Part shown: positions 26,089-35,314 of the stretch, in pieces
Numbering within the stretch: position 1 is the stretch's first letter
Layout: each line of letters begins with the position of its first letter
Assembly: GCA_965261695.1 (NCBI GenBank)
Contig: OZ253474.1
Location: 1,240,001-1,304,000, forward strand
Reading direction: 5' to 3'
Length of the DNA stretch: 64,000 nucleotides
DNA from: Bin5 sp965261695
GTDB lineage: Bacteria > Chloroflexota > Anaerolineae > Caldilineales > Caldilineaceae
Notes under the pieces: model-generated
What the model was told of the DNA's origin: nothing
The model's input: the letters and a program-made list of their open reading frames with translations, nothing else
The model's database searches: none
Made by a program: the position numbers and the translations under genes

Positions 26089-27600
26089 ATGCTACTGATC
26101 ACCGTGGACAGCCATGACATTCTCTCCTGCGCTGAATACGAGCAGTTGACGCGCGTCACGGAGACGATCATCTCGGCCAGGCCCGACATCTATTCTATGG
26201 ATGTCGCCGACAATGACATCTGTTTCTACCCATCCATCGCCGGCACTACCGCGGTGGGACAGCCGATGGATGCTCTCGTAGCGGAAGGACATGATCCCTA
26301 CGGAATCCTGGTTGGGGCCCTCAAGGAGGCCGGCATTGGTGTTATGCCAAATTTCCGGGTGAATGACCATCACGGCTCGCCGAGCCAGTGGACGGAATGG
26401 GAGCGGGAACATAAAGAATGGTCACTGGGGAGGGATACGGGCGCCTGGAAGTCCCACAAGAAGGTGGGAGATCCCGGCTGGCGGGAGGTCGGGGACCTGC
26501 GACAGATGGACTTTGCGATCGAGGAGGTGGGGGAGCGCCGCCTGGGCATATTGCGCGAGATTGTGGCCCGATACCCCGTGGATGGACTTCAGCTTGATTT
26601 CGGACGATCGGCGCCTTTCTTTTCGGAGCCGAAACGGGAGAAGGCGGACTACATGACCCAGTTCATGCGCGCGGTGCGGGCCATGTTGGACGAGGCGGGC
26701 AGGGAGCGCGGGGAGCAGCTGATGCTTGCGGCCGCGGTGCCGTGGGACATAGGCTACTGCACGGATGAAGGTCTCGACATTAAACAGTGGGTCGATGAAG
26801 GGCTTCTATCCTATCTGAGCCCGGGTGAATGGTACTTCGTGGACTACAATATCCCGTACTCCGATTGGGTCGCCTTAACGGAGGGCAGCAACTGTAAAGT
26901 GTACCCCATGCTCATGTCCAGCGTCTCCTCGTCGGACGCGGTCACGGAGGGAAAGCGTATCTGGCTCGGTGAAGGATTTGAGGATTTTGACCCGCCGAAG
27001 GTTCGCGCCCTGGTGGAGAGTTCGTACAGCCAGGGTGTCGACGGAATCATGTTCTACAATCTGCACGCCGGCTCGTTCGGCAGCAAATTCTATCCGCACC
27101 TGCGCGAATGGATCGATCCGGCCAGGATCCCTTCCATGACCAGACACTATTTCTACGCCCGCCGGCTCAAGTATCTGCCGACGGAGTACTATTCGTTCGG
27201 CTTGCCGGAGGGCTTCGCGCCTGGCGAGGTGGAGGCGTTTACTCCTTTTGAACTTAGCGAAGTTGGTGACGGAGTGACCTACCCATTTCTCTTTGGCAGC
27301 GCGCTGGGCGGGTCGATGGCGGCATTCCAATTCAAACTGAGGGATCTGGGAGACAGTGACGAAGTAGAGGTAAGCGTGAATGGCGGCAGGCTCAATGCGG
27401 ACAGCGTGGTTTTCCAACAATGCCAGCCAGCCAACGCGCCGGAGTTTGGGTACGCGCGTTGGCAAGCCGCATTGGGGTCACCCCAGTTGAGACAGGGCGA
27501 GAATGTCCTGACCGTAAATCTGGTGAAACGCGATCCCGGACGGGCTCTCCCGGTTCAGGTGGGTGAGTTTGAGATATCGGTAGACCCCACAGACCGGTAG
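26089..27600 (+). CDS. TIM-barrel glycoside hydrolase-like protein
   Basis: A 503-residue protein. The ATG at 26089 is preceded by AAGGAG with 7-base spacing, which makes it a better start than the ATG at 26026. The N-terminal 350 residues read as a barrel of the hypothetical glycosidase type: the first strand LLITVDSHD, the region EAGIGVMPNFRVNDHH, a carboxylate-bearing strand DGLQLDFGRS, LMLAAAVPWD, and GIMFYNLH. A C-terminal beta-sandwich (about 390-503) with EVEVSVNGGRL and GENVLTVNLV may bind carbohydrate. No signal peptide is visible. It sits between transporter genes, which suggests sugar degradation. Confidence 0.65.
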   Translation: MLLITVDSHDILSCAEYEQLTRVTETIISARPDIYSMDVADNDICFYPSIAGTTAVGQPMDALVAEGHDPYGILVGALKEAGIGVMPNFRVNDHHGSPSQWTEWEREHKEWSLGRDTGAWKSHKKVGDPGWREVGDLRQMDFAIEEVGERRLGILREIVARYPVDGLQLDFGRSAPFFSEPKREKADYMTQFMRAVRAMLDEAGRERGEQLMLAAAVPWDIGYCTDEGLDIKQWVDEGLLSYLSPGEWYFVDYNIPYSDWVALTEGSNCKVYPMLMSSVSSSDAVTEGKRIWLGEGFEDFDPPKVRALVESSYSQGVDGIMFYNLHAGSFGSKFYPHLREWIDPARIPSMTRHYFYARRLKYLPTEYYSFGLPEGFAPGEVEAFTPFELSEVGDGVTYPFLFGSALGGSMAAFQFKLRDLGDSDEVEVSVNGGRLNADSVVFQQCQPANAPEFGYARWQAALGSPQLRQGENVLTVNLVKRDPGRALPVQVGEFEISVDPTDR

Positions 27601-27845
27601 CAACGTGCCAGCCAATCAGTTGCCCATGTATTTCGTGGCCGCCGGTCACAGCCGAATGAGCGCGATAGCCCGCGGTCCTGCCTGACAGAGCGCCAGCGGA
27701 GTTGCCCCGTGGATCGTTTGCAGTTGCGGGAATCTTGATCCATTTCATTCACTCAATAGCCAGGATCACCACCGGTCGGCGCTGTTGATGCAGTTCTCAT
27801 ACTTATCACAACATTCTCGCCCAAAGTAATCGGAAGTCAGGAAGC

Positions 27846-28808
27846 ATGTCCCAGTATGTTTTGCGTCGGCTGGCGCTGATTATCCCTCTGATGTTTGCGA
27901 TAACCGTCGTAAACTACACAATCTATGTGCTGTCACCTGGCGACCCGGTCTCGGCCCTCATCAATCCCGAGTCGATGCGCTACCTGACGGAGGCGGACCT
28001 TGAAAAACTGCGGGAGGCGATGGGGCTTAACAGGCCGTTTTACGTCCGCTACGCGATCTGGCTGCGCGAAGCCCTGCGCGGGAATCTGGGCTGGTCGACG
28101 CAGATGCGTCTGCCCGTGCATGAGATCATCGTGCGCGACCTCGGAAACACGCTCGGCCTGATGGGATGCGCGTTGTTGTTCTCCACGCTGGCAGGCATAG
28201 TGTTGGGCATCGTTTCAGCCCTCAAGCAGTACTCAACGATCGATTACATACTGACCGGCATTGCCTTCGGAGGCATAGCCGTGCCCGGATTCTTTTTCGC
28301 GCTGTTGCTGATTTACGTAGCTGGTCTGCGCCTGGAGTGGTTCCCGGTCGGAGGCATCATCACAGTGGGGGCGCCGCCTTCGCTGGCAGACCGCCTGTGG
28401 CATATGGTCTTGCCGGTTGTCGCCCTGTCTTATGAGGGCTTAAGCACGCTGTTGCGCTACACCCGCTCCAGTATGCTCGAGGTCGTGCGGCAAGACTATA
28501 TTACCACGGCGCGAGCCAAAGGTCTTGCAGAGCGCACCGCGATCCTGCGGCATGCTTTCAAGAATGCGCTGCTGCCGGTCATTACGATCACGGGGTTACG
28601 ACTTCCGAGCCTGGTCGGCGGAGCGGTTCTGATCGAGAGTGTCTTCAATTACCGGGGCATAGGACATACATTAGTGTCGGCCGCGGGCGGCCGCGACTAC
28701 CCGCTCCTGATGGGCGGGCTGTTGGTGACGGCCATCATGGTTTTGCTGAGCAATCTGGTTGCAGATTTGGCCTACGCCTGGGCAGACCCGCGCATCAGGT
28801 ACGCGTAG
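27846..28808 (+). CDS. ABC transporter permease, DppB/OppB type (second importer)
   Basis: A 320-residue permease: N-terminal helix, YVLSPGDPVSALINPESM, a membrane span in the ALLFSTLAGIVLGIVSAL region, and the EAA loop TTARAKGLAERTAILRH. It is paralogous to the minus-strand DppB-type gene at 11011 but well diverged, so this is a separate importer. A TCAGGAAG site lies just before the ATG. It is followed 54 bases later by the DppC-type partner. No ATPase gene is nearby and its binding-protein gene is truncated. Confidence 0.9.
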   Translation: MSQYVLRRLALIIPLMFAITVVNYTIYVLSPGDPVSALINPESMRYLTEADLEKLREAMGLNRPFYVRYAIWLREALRGNLGWSTQMRLPVHEIIVRDLGNTLGLMGCALLFSTLAGIVLGIVSALKQYSTIDYILTGIAFGGIAVPGFFFALLLIYVAGLRLEWFPVGGIITVGAPPSLADRLWHMVLPVVALSYEGLSTLLRYTRSSMLEVVRQDYITTARAKGLAERTAILRHAFKNALLPVITITGLRLPSLVGGAVLIESVFNYRGIGHTLVSAAGGRDYPLLMGGLLVTAIMVLLSNLVADLAYAWADPRIRYA

Positions 28809-28862
28809 TTGTAAGATGCACCACCGCTACGACGCAGACGCGCGCGAAGGAGGCAGCGAGTC

Positions 28863-29765
28863 GTGACAGCACAACAGTCGGCCTCGATGAGGTTGCCGCA
28901 GGTGCTTGCCGGGGCACCGGATTCCTGGCGTAAGCGGGTCTGGCGCCGTTTCGTGCGGCATCGCGTGGCGCTCGCCAGCTTGATACTGCTCATCATCATC
29001 ACGGCCGCTGTGGTGGCCGCGCCGCTTCTGACACAGCACGGCCCAATCAAGTTTGTCGGGGCAACCGAAGCGAAGCCGACCTGGGAACACCCACTGGGCA
29101 CGGACAGGTTGGGGCGGGATGTTTGGGCGCGTCTTGTGTACGGGGGACGCGTTTCGATCTCTGTGGGCATAGTAGCGGTCGCGATTTCGATCGCCATCAC
29201 GATCGTTCTCGGCAGCATCTCCGGATACTATGGGGGGTGGCTCGACATGCTCATCATGCGTTTCACAGACGTTATTATGGTCTTTCCCGGCCTCATTCTG
29301 ATCATGGTGGTTGTGTCGATGATCGGCCCCAGTATCTACAATGTCATGGTCGTGATCGGCATCCTGGGCTGGACAGGGACGACGCGGCTGCTGCGAGGCC
29401 AGATATTATCGGTGCGGGAGTGGGACTTTGTAACGGCCGCCCGCTGTGTGGGTGCCTCCAATCGTCAGATCATGTTCCGGCATATTTTGCCGAACGCGCT
29501 GGCGCCGTTGCTGGTGGCGGCGACCTTCGGTATTGCCGGCGCGATTCTGACCGAAGCCGGGCTCTCCTACCTCGGACTCGGCGTGCTTCCGCCTGCCCCG
29601 TCATGGGGAAGCATGCTAAACGGCGCGCAGTCGATCTATATTCTGGAAAACTTCTGGTGGCTGTGGCTGCCACCGGGCGTGGCGATCTTCGTCACGGTGC
29701 TGGCCATCAACTTCATGGGTGATGGTCTGCGCGATGCGCTCGACCCGCGTTCAAGCCTGAGCTGA
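28863..29765 (+). CDS. ABC transporter permease, DppC/OppC type (second importer)
   Basis: A 300-residue permease with a GTG start at 28863 behind GAAGGAGG. The signature includes EHPLGTDRLGRDVWARLVYG, six probable membrane spans, the EAA loop VTAARCVGASNRQIMFRH, and a C-terminal LAINFMGDGLRDALDPR. It pairs with the DppB-type subunit before it. The transport substrate is presumably an oligosaccharide or peptide-like compound. Confidence 0.9.
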   Translation: MTAQQSASMRLPQVLAGAPDSWRKRVWRRFVRHRVALASLILLIIITAAVVAAPLLTQHGPIKFVGATEAKPTWEHPLGTDRLGRDVWARLVYGGRVSISVGIVAVAISIAITIVLGSISGYYGGWLDMLIMRFTDVIMVFPGLILIMVVVSMIGPSIYNVMVVIGILGWTGTTRLLRGQILSVREWDFVTAARCVGASNRQIMFRHILPNALAPLLVAATFGIAGAILTEAGLSYLGLGVLPPAPSWGSMLNGAQSIYILENFWWLWLPPGVAIFVTVLAINFMGDGLRDALDPRSSLS

Positions 29766-30715
29766 CAGCCGGAACAGTAGTCTACGCTGCCGTTTTCCCC
29801 ATCCTCAACCCCATATACCCCGCAGGTTCCCGATCCCAACAGACAGTGGAAAGAGGATCTGGCAGTGGCGCCGCTGGCGGACGTGGCTGTCGGCAGTTCC
29901 TCGCACCGGGAACGCTGCCTGTTCGCGGAACTCTGTCCGCTGGTGATCGACGCCTGTTGGCAAACGCGGCCGGCTCTGCGCAGCCTGCACGCGGACTGCG
30001 CTGAAAGCCCCGGGCGCAATGTGGCTTGGGTTTTGTAACGGGGACGGATGGCGTGCAGATGCAGGGTTGAATGCCGGCGCGACGCCACGACTCGTGGGTT
30101 TCTCGGACACTATGACCTTTCCTTGATTGGCGGCAGCCGAGATGTTACCATGAAGGGAAACCGTTGTCTGAAACAAGATATTCAGGATTTTGGGATTGCC
30201 AAGATAACAGACGATGGGCCGAGTCCGGTACAGCTGGTACAACTGCGATGGTTGGCCGGGCAGGTATCCAAGTTTCCGCCAGGATGGGATGCTCTTAGCT
30301 CTAGTTGATCGACAGGAAATCGGGATGCACACCTTTGCTTCAATTGAAGAGGTGGGGTTTACGCCTATATTTTTTTGGATGTCGTTCAGCTGTGGCAGCG
30401 ACGCGCGCGCGTGCGCTTACTTACAGCATATCAGGAGAGGACCCAGGCTCCCCTGCTGGAACTGCGGTTGAACGGACACCGGATTTAGGGGGGTTTGCCA
30501 GCGGGGCTGGGGATCCAGTACAGTGTTCCCACTCATCGTGCCTTCCCGGCGGATTTCGAATTCGAACTGCCCGGCGGGGCGCTGCAGGAGGGCAGCATTG
30601 GGCTGGAGGCGCATCCGGAGACGACGACCGGATTGCCTGGGACCCGTAAGAGACGTAATTGCTGCTGCGGCCGGCAGCCAATAGCTTTTTTGACCACCGG
30701 TGTGGGGAGAGACAG
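29766..30715. other. Long intergenic region with repeat copy B and possible coding remnants
   Basis: About 950 bases without a convincing gene. It contains the dispersed repeat at 30165-30205 and a GGGATGCACACC motif (30322-30333). A frame from about 29860 to 30039 and one around 30540-30640 have protein-like composition (for example FPADFEFELPGG), which may be gene debris, but I recognise neither. Confidence 0.5.
30165..30205 (+). repeat. Dispersed intergenic repeat, copy B
   Basis: This sequence, beginning GTCTGAAACAAGATATTCAG, matches 14413-14453 at about 32 of 41 positions. Copies in two distant non-coding gaps suggest a genome-wide repeat family. Confidence 0.5.
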
Positions 30716-31573
30716 ATGAACGAAATCGAGCAGTACGAATTTGATCGCGTGGGACATCTCACGATTCCCGGTCTGCTGACGGACGATCAGGTCGGGAGCC
30801 TGGCGGCGGCCATTGACGCGCTGGAAGAGGAAGCGGCTCGGCGCGTGACGCAGTCGCCGCGCTGGAAAAGCCCCATAGGCCGATTGGAGTATCATCACAA
30901 CGTCGAGAGAGGGTACTATGTCAACGGCGCCAGGGAAACAGGGAATACGCTGATGATCGAGGACTTTTTCAATGCCGACACCGCATTTGACGTGCTGGTA
31001 AATCACGCGCCGACGATGTCCTACATTCACGCCATCGTTCAGGATAGGCCGACGATCAACAACTCTGAAATCCGCATCCGCTACCCCGGCAACCAGACCG
31101 GAACGCATATGGGCGGGCCGATTGGCGTCAAGCATATGTATGCCTATAACCAGGCAGGGATCAACTGCATGATGGTGCGGATGGTCTATTTCGTACATGA
31201 CGTTGGGCCGGACGAAGGGCCTTTCTGCGTTGTGCCGGCGACGCACAAGAGCAACATGAAATCTCCTTATCAGGGCACTAACCCGGACGAGGAACCGGGC
31301 ATGATCGGGCTGCCAGTGCAGGCCGGCGATGCAATACTGTTCACCGAGAATCTGCGTCACGGCGGCCTGACCAATCGCTCCAATACAACCCGCAAGACGA
31401 TCCATGTCGGTTACGGTCCGTTCTGGATGAAGTCGCAGAACATCGCCACAATGGATGAAGATCAGTACATTTTGCCCCAGACGTATGAGCGATACTCACC
31501 AGAGCAGCGCCAACTCTTCCGGGCCTGGCCGACGACGCTCGAACGGGAGTTTGGGGGAAATCACAAGGCATAG
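30716..31573 (+). CDS. Phytanoyl-CoA dioxygenase (PhyH)-like protein with an H-x-G metal site
   Basis: A 285-residue protein of the Fe(II)/2-oxoglutarate PhyH superfamily. The N-terminal start (FDRVGHLTIPGLLTDDQV) is typical. The distal metal His is His215 (ENLRHGG) and the 2-oxoglutarate-binding Arg is probably Arg226. The proximal H-x-D motif appears as His131-Met-Gly133, so the carboxylate ligand seems to be missing. Such a site occurs in Fe/2OG halogenases, but H-x-G variants also occur in uncharacterised PhyH subfamilies, so activity is open. It is followed seven bases later by an alpha/beta hydrolase gene and likely works with it. Confidence 0.75.
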   Translation: MNEIEQYEFDRVGHLTIPGLLTDDQVGSLAAAIDALEEEAARRVTQSPRWKSPIGRLEYHHNVERGYYVNGARETGNTLMIEDFFNADTAFDVLVNHAPTMSYIHAIVQDRPTINNSEIRIRYPGNQTGTHMGGPIGVKHMYAYNQAGINCMMVRMVYFVHDVGPDEGPFCVVPATHKSNMKSPYQGTNPDEEPGMIGLPVQAGDAILFTENLRHGGLTNRSNTTRKTIHVGYGPFWMKSQNIATMDEDQYILPQTYERYSPEQRQLFRAWPTTLEREFGGNHKA

Positions 31574-31580
31574 TTTCGCC

Positions 31581-32333
31581 ATGCTTGCCATATACAGAGA
31601 GGAACTTGCCGGCATCCCCTCATTCATTTTGCGCGATACACGAGTGGCTGAGGGCCTGGTGGTCATCCACTACCACGGCTGGACCGGCGACAAGGGTAGC
31701 ATCGAGAACCCCGATCAATCGCTGGTGCAACTGGCATCAGCGGGGTTTTGCGTTGTGGCGCCCGACTGTTTCGAACACGGCGAACGCAGAAGTGACGCCT
31801 GGTTTCGGGCCCAGTTCAACGGCTGGGCATTTGTCTGCCAGGCGATGGACAGGACGCGCACAGAGGCGCCGGCGCTATTCGAGGCTGTCATGGCACTGCC
31901 GTTCAGTTCAGGCCGCAATCCCCAGGTGTGCGGGTCCTCGATGGGCGGCCTGATTGCGCAGATGGTCTTCGCCGGGAACAGTTCGTATGTTTCGATGGTT
32001 TCGATTGTGGGCCGGTCGAGTTTTTTCCAGGCCGATGAGTGGTGCCGGCAGGCACAGCAGGGGACCTGGTGCGACGACTGGTGCGCGGAATACGCCACCC
32101 AGTCCCATCCCGACCGTTATACGGACCGGCCGGTCCTCTTCATTGACGGCGGCCTCGATACCGACTGCCCGGCGTCCACCAACGCGGAGACGGTGCGCCT
32201 AATCAACGACCGGGGCGGGCGGGCAGAGCATTTCGTGGACCCGGAAGTCGGTCATGCCCGTTCGCCGTCAATGCGGGCCAAATTTGTTGACTGGTTGATC
32301 ACGCACGGCCAACCGCCGCTGGCCGCCGCCTGA
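31581..32333 (+). CDS. Alpha/beta hydrolase
   Basis: A 250-residue serine hydrolase. The ATG at 31581 is seven bases after the PhyH stop; the same frame is open upstream inside the PhyH gene. The nucleophile elbow is GSSMGG, the acid is probably in DGGLDTDCPA, and the catalytic His in VGHAR. The early IHYHGWTGDKGS suggests an oxyanion-hole HGW motif. Family members cleave esters or deacetylate sugars. The flanking PhyH genes imply oxidation combined with ester hydrolysis of a common compound. Confidence 0.8.
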   Translation: MLAIYREELAGIPSFILRDTRVAEGLVVIHYHGWTGDKGSIENPDQSLVQLASAGFCVVAPDCFEHGERRSDAWFRAQFNGWAFVCQAMDRTRTEAPALFEAVMALPFSSGRNPQVCGSSMGGLIAQMVFAGNSSYVSMVSIVGRSSFFQADEWCRQAQQGTWCDDWCAEYATQSHPDRYTDRPVLFIDGGLDTDCPASTNAETVRLINDRGGRAEHFVDPEVGHARSPSMRAKFVDWLITHGQPPLAAA

Positions 32334-32438
32334 CCACCCGGAGGGGGACGACACTGGGACTGTCTCGCCTATTGCCGCGGAATACCGGTATGAGCCGGTT
32401 TTCTCGTGAACGGATAATTAGACACAGGAGTACTGCTC

Positions 32439-33200
32439 GTGGACAAGATTACGGACGTGCAACATGAAGTTTCCAAAATCATCGCCGAGATGGATGAACG
32501 GGGCTATTGCGTAATCCCTGGGGTGATCACTACGGAGAAAGCGGATGAAGCCCGCACTGTGCTGGAACGCCTGTTGGAGGAGGAGGCAACGGAGGGGACG
32601 TGGCGGACGAGGACCCAACGCGTCGCCCGCATCGCGGTCAAAGATCCGATTTTTGTGGAGCTGATGACCCATCCCTTGATCGTCTCGATCTGGAGAGAGT
32701 ATCTCGACAAGGATATGATCTGCTCCACGTGGACCGCGAACACTGCCTATCCCGGTTTCAACCGTTATGGTTGGCATCCTGACTTTCCGTTCCAGCGTGT
32801 GAACCAGCCCTGGCCGACCGACAACGTAAGCGGGCAGACGATGTGGCTGCTCGACGACTTGACGGTCGAGAATGGGGGCACGGGCATTTTGCCCAACAGT
32901 CATCTGAAAGGCCATCGACCGGCGCCCGAAATCGCCCCCCAGTGGATCGAGGAAGCGGAGGTTCTGACCGGCCAGCGCGGCAGTGTGATGGTGATGAACG
33001 GAAGGACTTGGCACTCGGCCCGGCCCAATGTAACTGACAAGGCGCGTTCCGTCTTATTGGGGATGTATATCCGCCCCTTCTACGTTACGCAGGAGGATAT
33101 GCGCGCCCAGTTGGCCGACCTGGAAAATCCGTCGGAATTGGTGCAGCAGGTAATGGGCGCGAACCAGTGGCAGCCGGGTGTTGTGAGCAACAGGTACTAG
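32439..33200 (+). CDS. Phytanoyl-CoA dioxygenase (PhyH)-like protein with canonical metal site
   Basis: A 253-residue protein with a GTG start behind CAGGAG. The Fe(II) triad is complete: His113 and Asp115 in GWHPDFPF, His192 in RTWHSARP, and a 2-oxoglutarate-binding Arg at about 203 (KARSVLLGMY). VENGGTGILPNSH is the usual double-stranded beta-helix turn. It should hydroxylate a small molecule using O2 and 2-oxoglutarate. Its sequence is far from the PhyH-like protein at 30716, so the two are not recent duplicates. The SMP-30-like gene follows. Confidence 0.85.
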   Translation: MDKITDVQHEVSKIIAEMDERGYCVIPGVITTEKADEARTVLERLLEEEATEGTWRTRTQRVARIAVKDPIFVELMTHPLIVSIWREYLDKDMICSTWTANTAYPGFNRYGWHPDFPFQRVNQPWPTDNVSGQTMWLLDDLTVENGGTGILPNSHLKGHRPAPEIAPQWIEEAEVLTGQRGSVMVMNGRTWHSARPNVTDKARSVLLGMYIRPFYVTQEDMRAQLADLENPSELVQQVMGANQWQPGVVSNRY

Positions 33201-33325
33201 AGGATGTTTGCACTGGAATCCTCGCTCTGCCGTATTGCGTATCTCGTCGTGCGTAATGTATCGGCCCTTCCCAAGCGCCGAATTTAGGTCACACGCGGGA
33301 TTCACCTCAGTTTAGGAGACTGGCC

Positions 33326-34189
33326 ATGCCGTTGATCAATTTGAAACATGCTGAAGCGTTTGTCGAGGGTCTCGACCATCCCGAAGGGGTGGCGCTGGGG
33401 CCTGATGGCAACATTTACGCAGGCGGTGAAACGGGGCAGGTCTATCGCATCGATTGCGCGACGCGCCAAGTTGAGACGTATGCAGACACGGGTGGCCTCA
33501 ATCTGGGCCTGGCGCTGGACGCGGCCGCTAACGTCTATATCTGTACCGCCGACCGCGGCGCCGTCTACAAGGTGACGCCGGCGGGCGCGGTCAGCCGGTA
33601 CAGCGCCGGCAGCGAGGCGCGCCCGATGCGCACGCCCAACTATCCCGCCTTCGACGCGCAGGGCAATCTCTATGTAACCGATTCCGGCACGTGGTACGGC
33701 GATGACGGCTGCATCTTCTGCGTCGCGCCGGGCGGGACAACCAACCTGATCGACACCGAGAACAGCCAGTTTCCCAACGGCTGCGCGCTCAGTCCCGATA
33801 GCGAGTTCCTGTATATCGCCATGTCGCTCAGCCCCCCGCGCATCGTCCGCTTTCCGGTAGAGGATGGCCGCAAGGCTGGGCCGACGGAAACAGTTGTCGA
33901 GTTGCCCCACATCGTGCCGGACGGGCTGGCTTTTTGCGCCGATGGCGGCTTCCTGATCTCCTGCTACCGGCCGGATACGATTTTGCGGGTTTTGCCCAAT
34001 GGCGATCTCACAGTCCTGATGGACGACTACGAAGGAACGATCCTGGGAGCGCCAACCAATGTCTGTTTCGGCGGCCCGGAGTTGTCGGTGCTGTTCTGGG
34101 CCAATCTGGGGCGCTGGCATCTGGGGCAGAATGCCCACACCGGGCTGCGAGGGGCGGAGTTGTTTTATCCTGACATCAGTTCATCATAG
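33326..34189 (+). CDS. SMP-30/gluconolactonase/LRE-like protein
   Basis: A 287-residue six-bladed propeller of the SMP-30 family: DHPEGVALGPDGNIY, GLNLGLALDAAANVYI, FDAQGNLYVTDSG, FPNGCALSPD and VPDGLAFCADGG. In characterised members a divalent metal is held by Glu, Asn and Asp residues of such loops and the enzyme opens sugar lactones. TAGGAG precedes the ATG. It is the last gene of the plus-strand catabolic run and would fit hydrolysis of a sugar lactone produced by the oxidoreductases. The substrate is inferred only. Confidence 0.8.
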   Translation: MPLINLKHAEAFVEGLDHPEGVALGPDGNIYAGGETGQVYRIDCATRQVETYADTGGLNLGLALDAAANVYICTADRGAVYKVTPAGAVSRYSAGSEARPMRTPNYPAFDAQGNLYVTDSGTWYGDDGCIFCVAPGGTTNLIDTENSQFPNGCALSPDSEFLYIAMSLSPPRIVRFPVEDGRKAGPTETVVELPHIVPDGLAFCADGGFLISCYRPDTILRVLPNGDLTVLMDDYEGTILGAPTNVCFGGPELSVLFWANLGRWHLGQNAHTGLRGAELFYPDISSS

Positions 34190-34236
34190 GAGTGGAGGCA
34201 GAGGGGCGTTGGACTCGTCGACAGTCACTACCATCA

Positions 34237-34265
34237 TTGGCAACCCCAGTTCAGTGGGCTATAAT
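34237..34265 (+). promoter_or_regulatory. Sigma-70-type promoter for the kinase gene
   Basis: TTGGCA (34237-34242) and TATAAT (34260-34265) are separated by exactly 17 bases, about 90 bases before the kinase ATG. Confidence 0.7.
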
Positions 34266-34353
34266 GCCGGACAGTGAAGAGTGGATAGCAAAGCCGCAAG
34301 CCGCTGTCGACTAACCACTTATTGCCCCCCTCCCTGCCACCAAAGATGTTGTC

Positions 34354-35265
34354 ATGTCCTACGGCGCGAACCCTGGAAGCAATCTACTCCCTATATCCTC
34401 ACAACTGGGGCGGTACCGGATACTTGAGCCGTTAGGGCAGGGTGCGACGGCCATTGTGTACCGTGCGCAGGACCTGACCGGCAGGCAGGTGGCTCTTAAG
34501 GCGCTCAACAGCGTGGCGGCGAGCCAGCCCCATATGCGCTCATGCTTCGAGATGGAGTACCGCACGTTGGCCCGGTTGCGCCATCCGGGAATCCTGCGCG
34601 CCTACGACGCCGGCGAGGCCAACGGCCGCCTTTTCATTGCCATGGAGCTAGTCGAAGGTGGAACGCTGGAGCAGTTTCTGCAACGCGCCAAGTCGATCGG
34701 CGAAGTTGCGGCCATCGACATTGCCCGCCAGGTCGCTGAGGCGTTAGAGTATCTCCACGGGCTCGGCTACGTCCACCGGGATATAAAAACTTCCAATATT
34801 TTGCTGGGATCGGTCGGACGGGCACTGCTTTTCGACTTCGGCACGGTCTACGAAATCGACAACCCGACAAACAGCGGGCCGGGCATATATGGTACCCCGG
34901 CATTTCTGGCGCCGGAGCAGATACGCGCCGAAGCGGAACCCGACCGCCGCTCGGACCTGTACAGTCTGGGAGTCGTGCTTTATCTGATGGTTGCGGGGCG
35001 CAGGCCCTTTTACGGCTCCCGCGAGGAGGTGCTGGAGGCCCATCTCAACCAGGAACCCCCGCCTCCCTCGGAGTTCAATTGGGTCTCGCCTGAATTGGAA
35101 CAGGTGATTCTGAAGGCGCTTGCCAAGCAGCCGGAGGACCGTTTTGAGGACGGCGCGGCCTTTGCACTTGCTTTGAGAGGTGTGGAAATGGAGACGGAAA
35201 CGCCGAAGCCGCGGCTGGCCACCCGGTTGCGGGCATGGCTGGAGGATACCGTGCGTCCGGACTGA
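34354..35265 (+). CDS. Minimal Ser/Thr protein kinase
   Basis: A 303-residue Hanks-type kinase made of little more than the catalytic domain. Visible are the glycine loop GQGATAIVYRA, the ATP Lys in VALKAL, the catalytic loop HRDIKTSN, DFG in LFDFGTV, APEQ in FLAPEQIRAE, and DLYSLGVVLY. There is no PASTA, WD40 or membrane segment, unlike many bacterial kinases, so it is probably soluble and acts through a partner. It has its own promoter at 34237-34265. It is followed by the convergent sdh operon. Substrates are unknown. Confidence 0.9.
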   Translation: MSYGANPGSNLLPISSQLGRYRILEPLGQGATAIVYRAQDLTGRQVALKALNSVAASQPHMRSCFEMEYRTLARLRHPGILRAYDAGEANGRLFIAMELVEGGTLEQFLQRAKSIGEVAAIDIARQVAEALEYLHGLGYVHRDIKTSNILLGSVGRALLFDFGTVYEIDNPTNSGPGIYGTPAFLAPEQIRAEAEPDRRSDLYSLGVVLYLMVAGRRPFYGSREEVLEAHLNQEPPPPSEFNWVSPELEQVILKALAKQPEDRFEDGAAFALALRGVEMETETPKPRLATRLRAWLEDTVRPD

Positions 35266-35314
35266 ACTGAGGGAGACGGTTCCAGTGGACGTCTTGCTTG
35301 AACAGTGGCGGATG

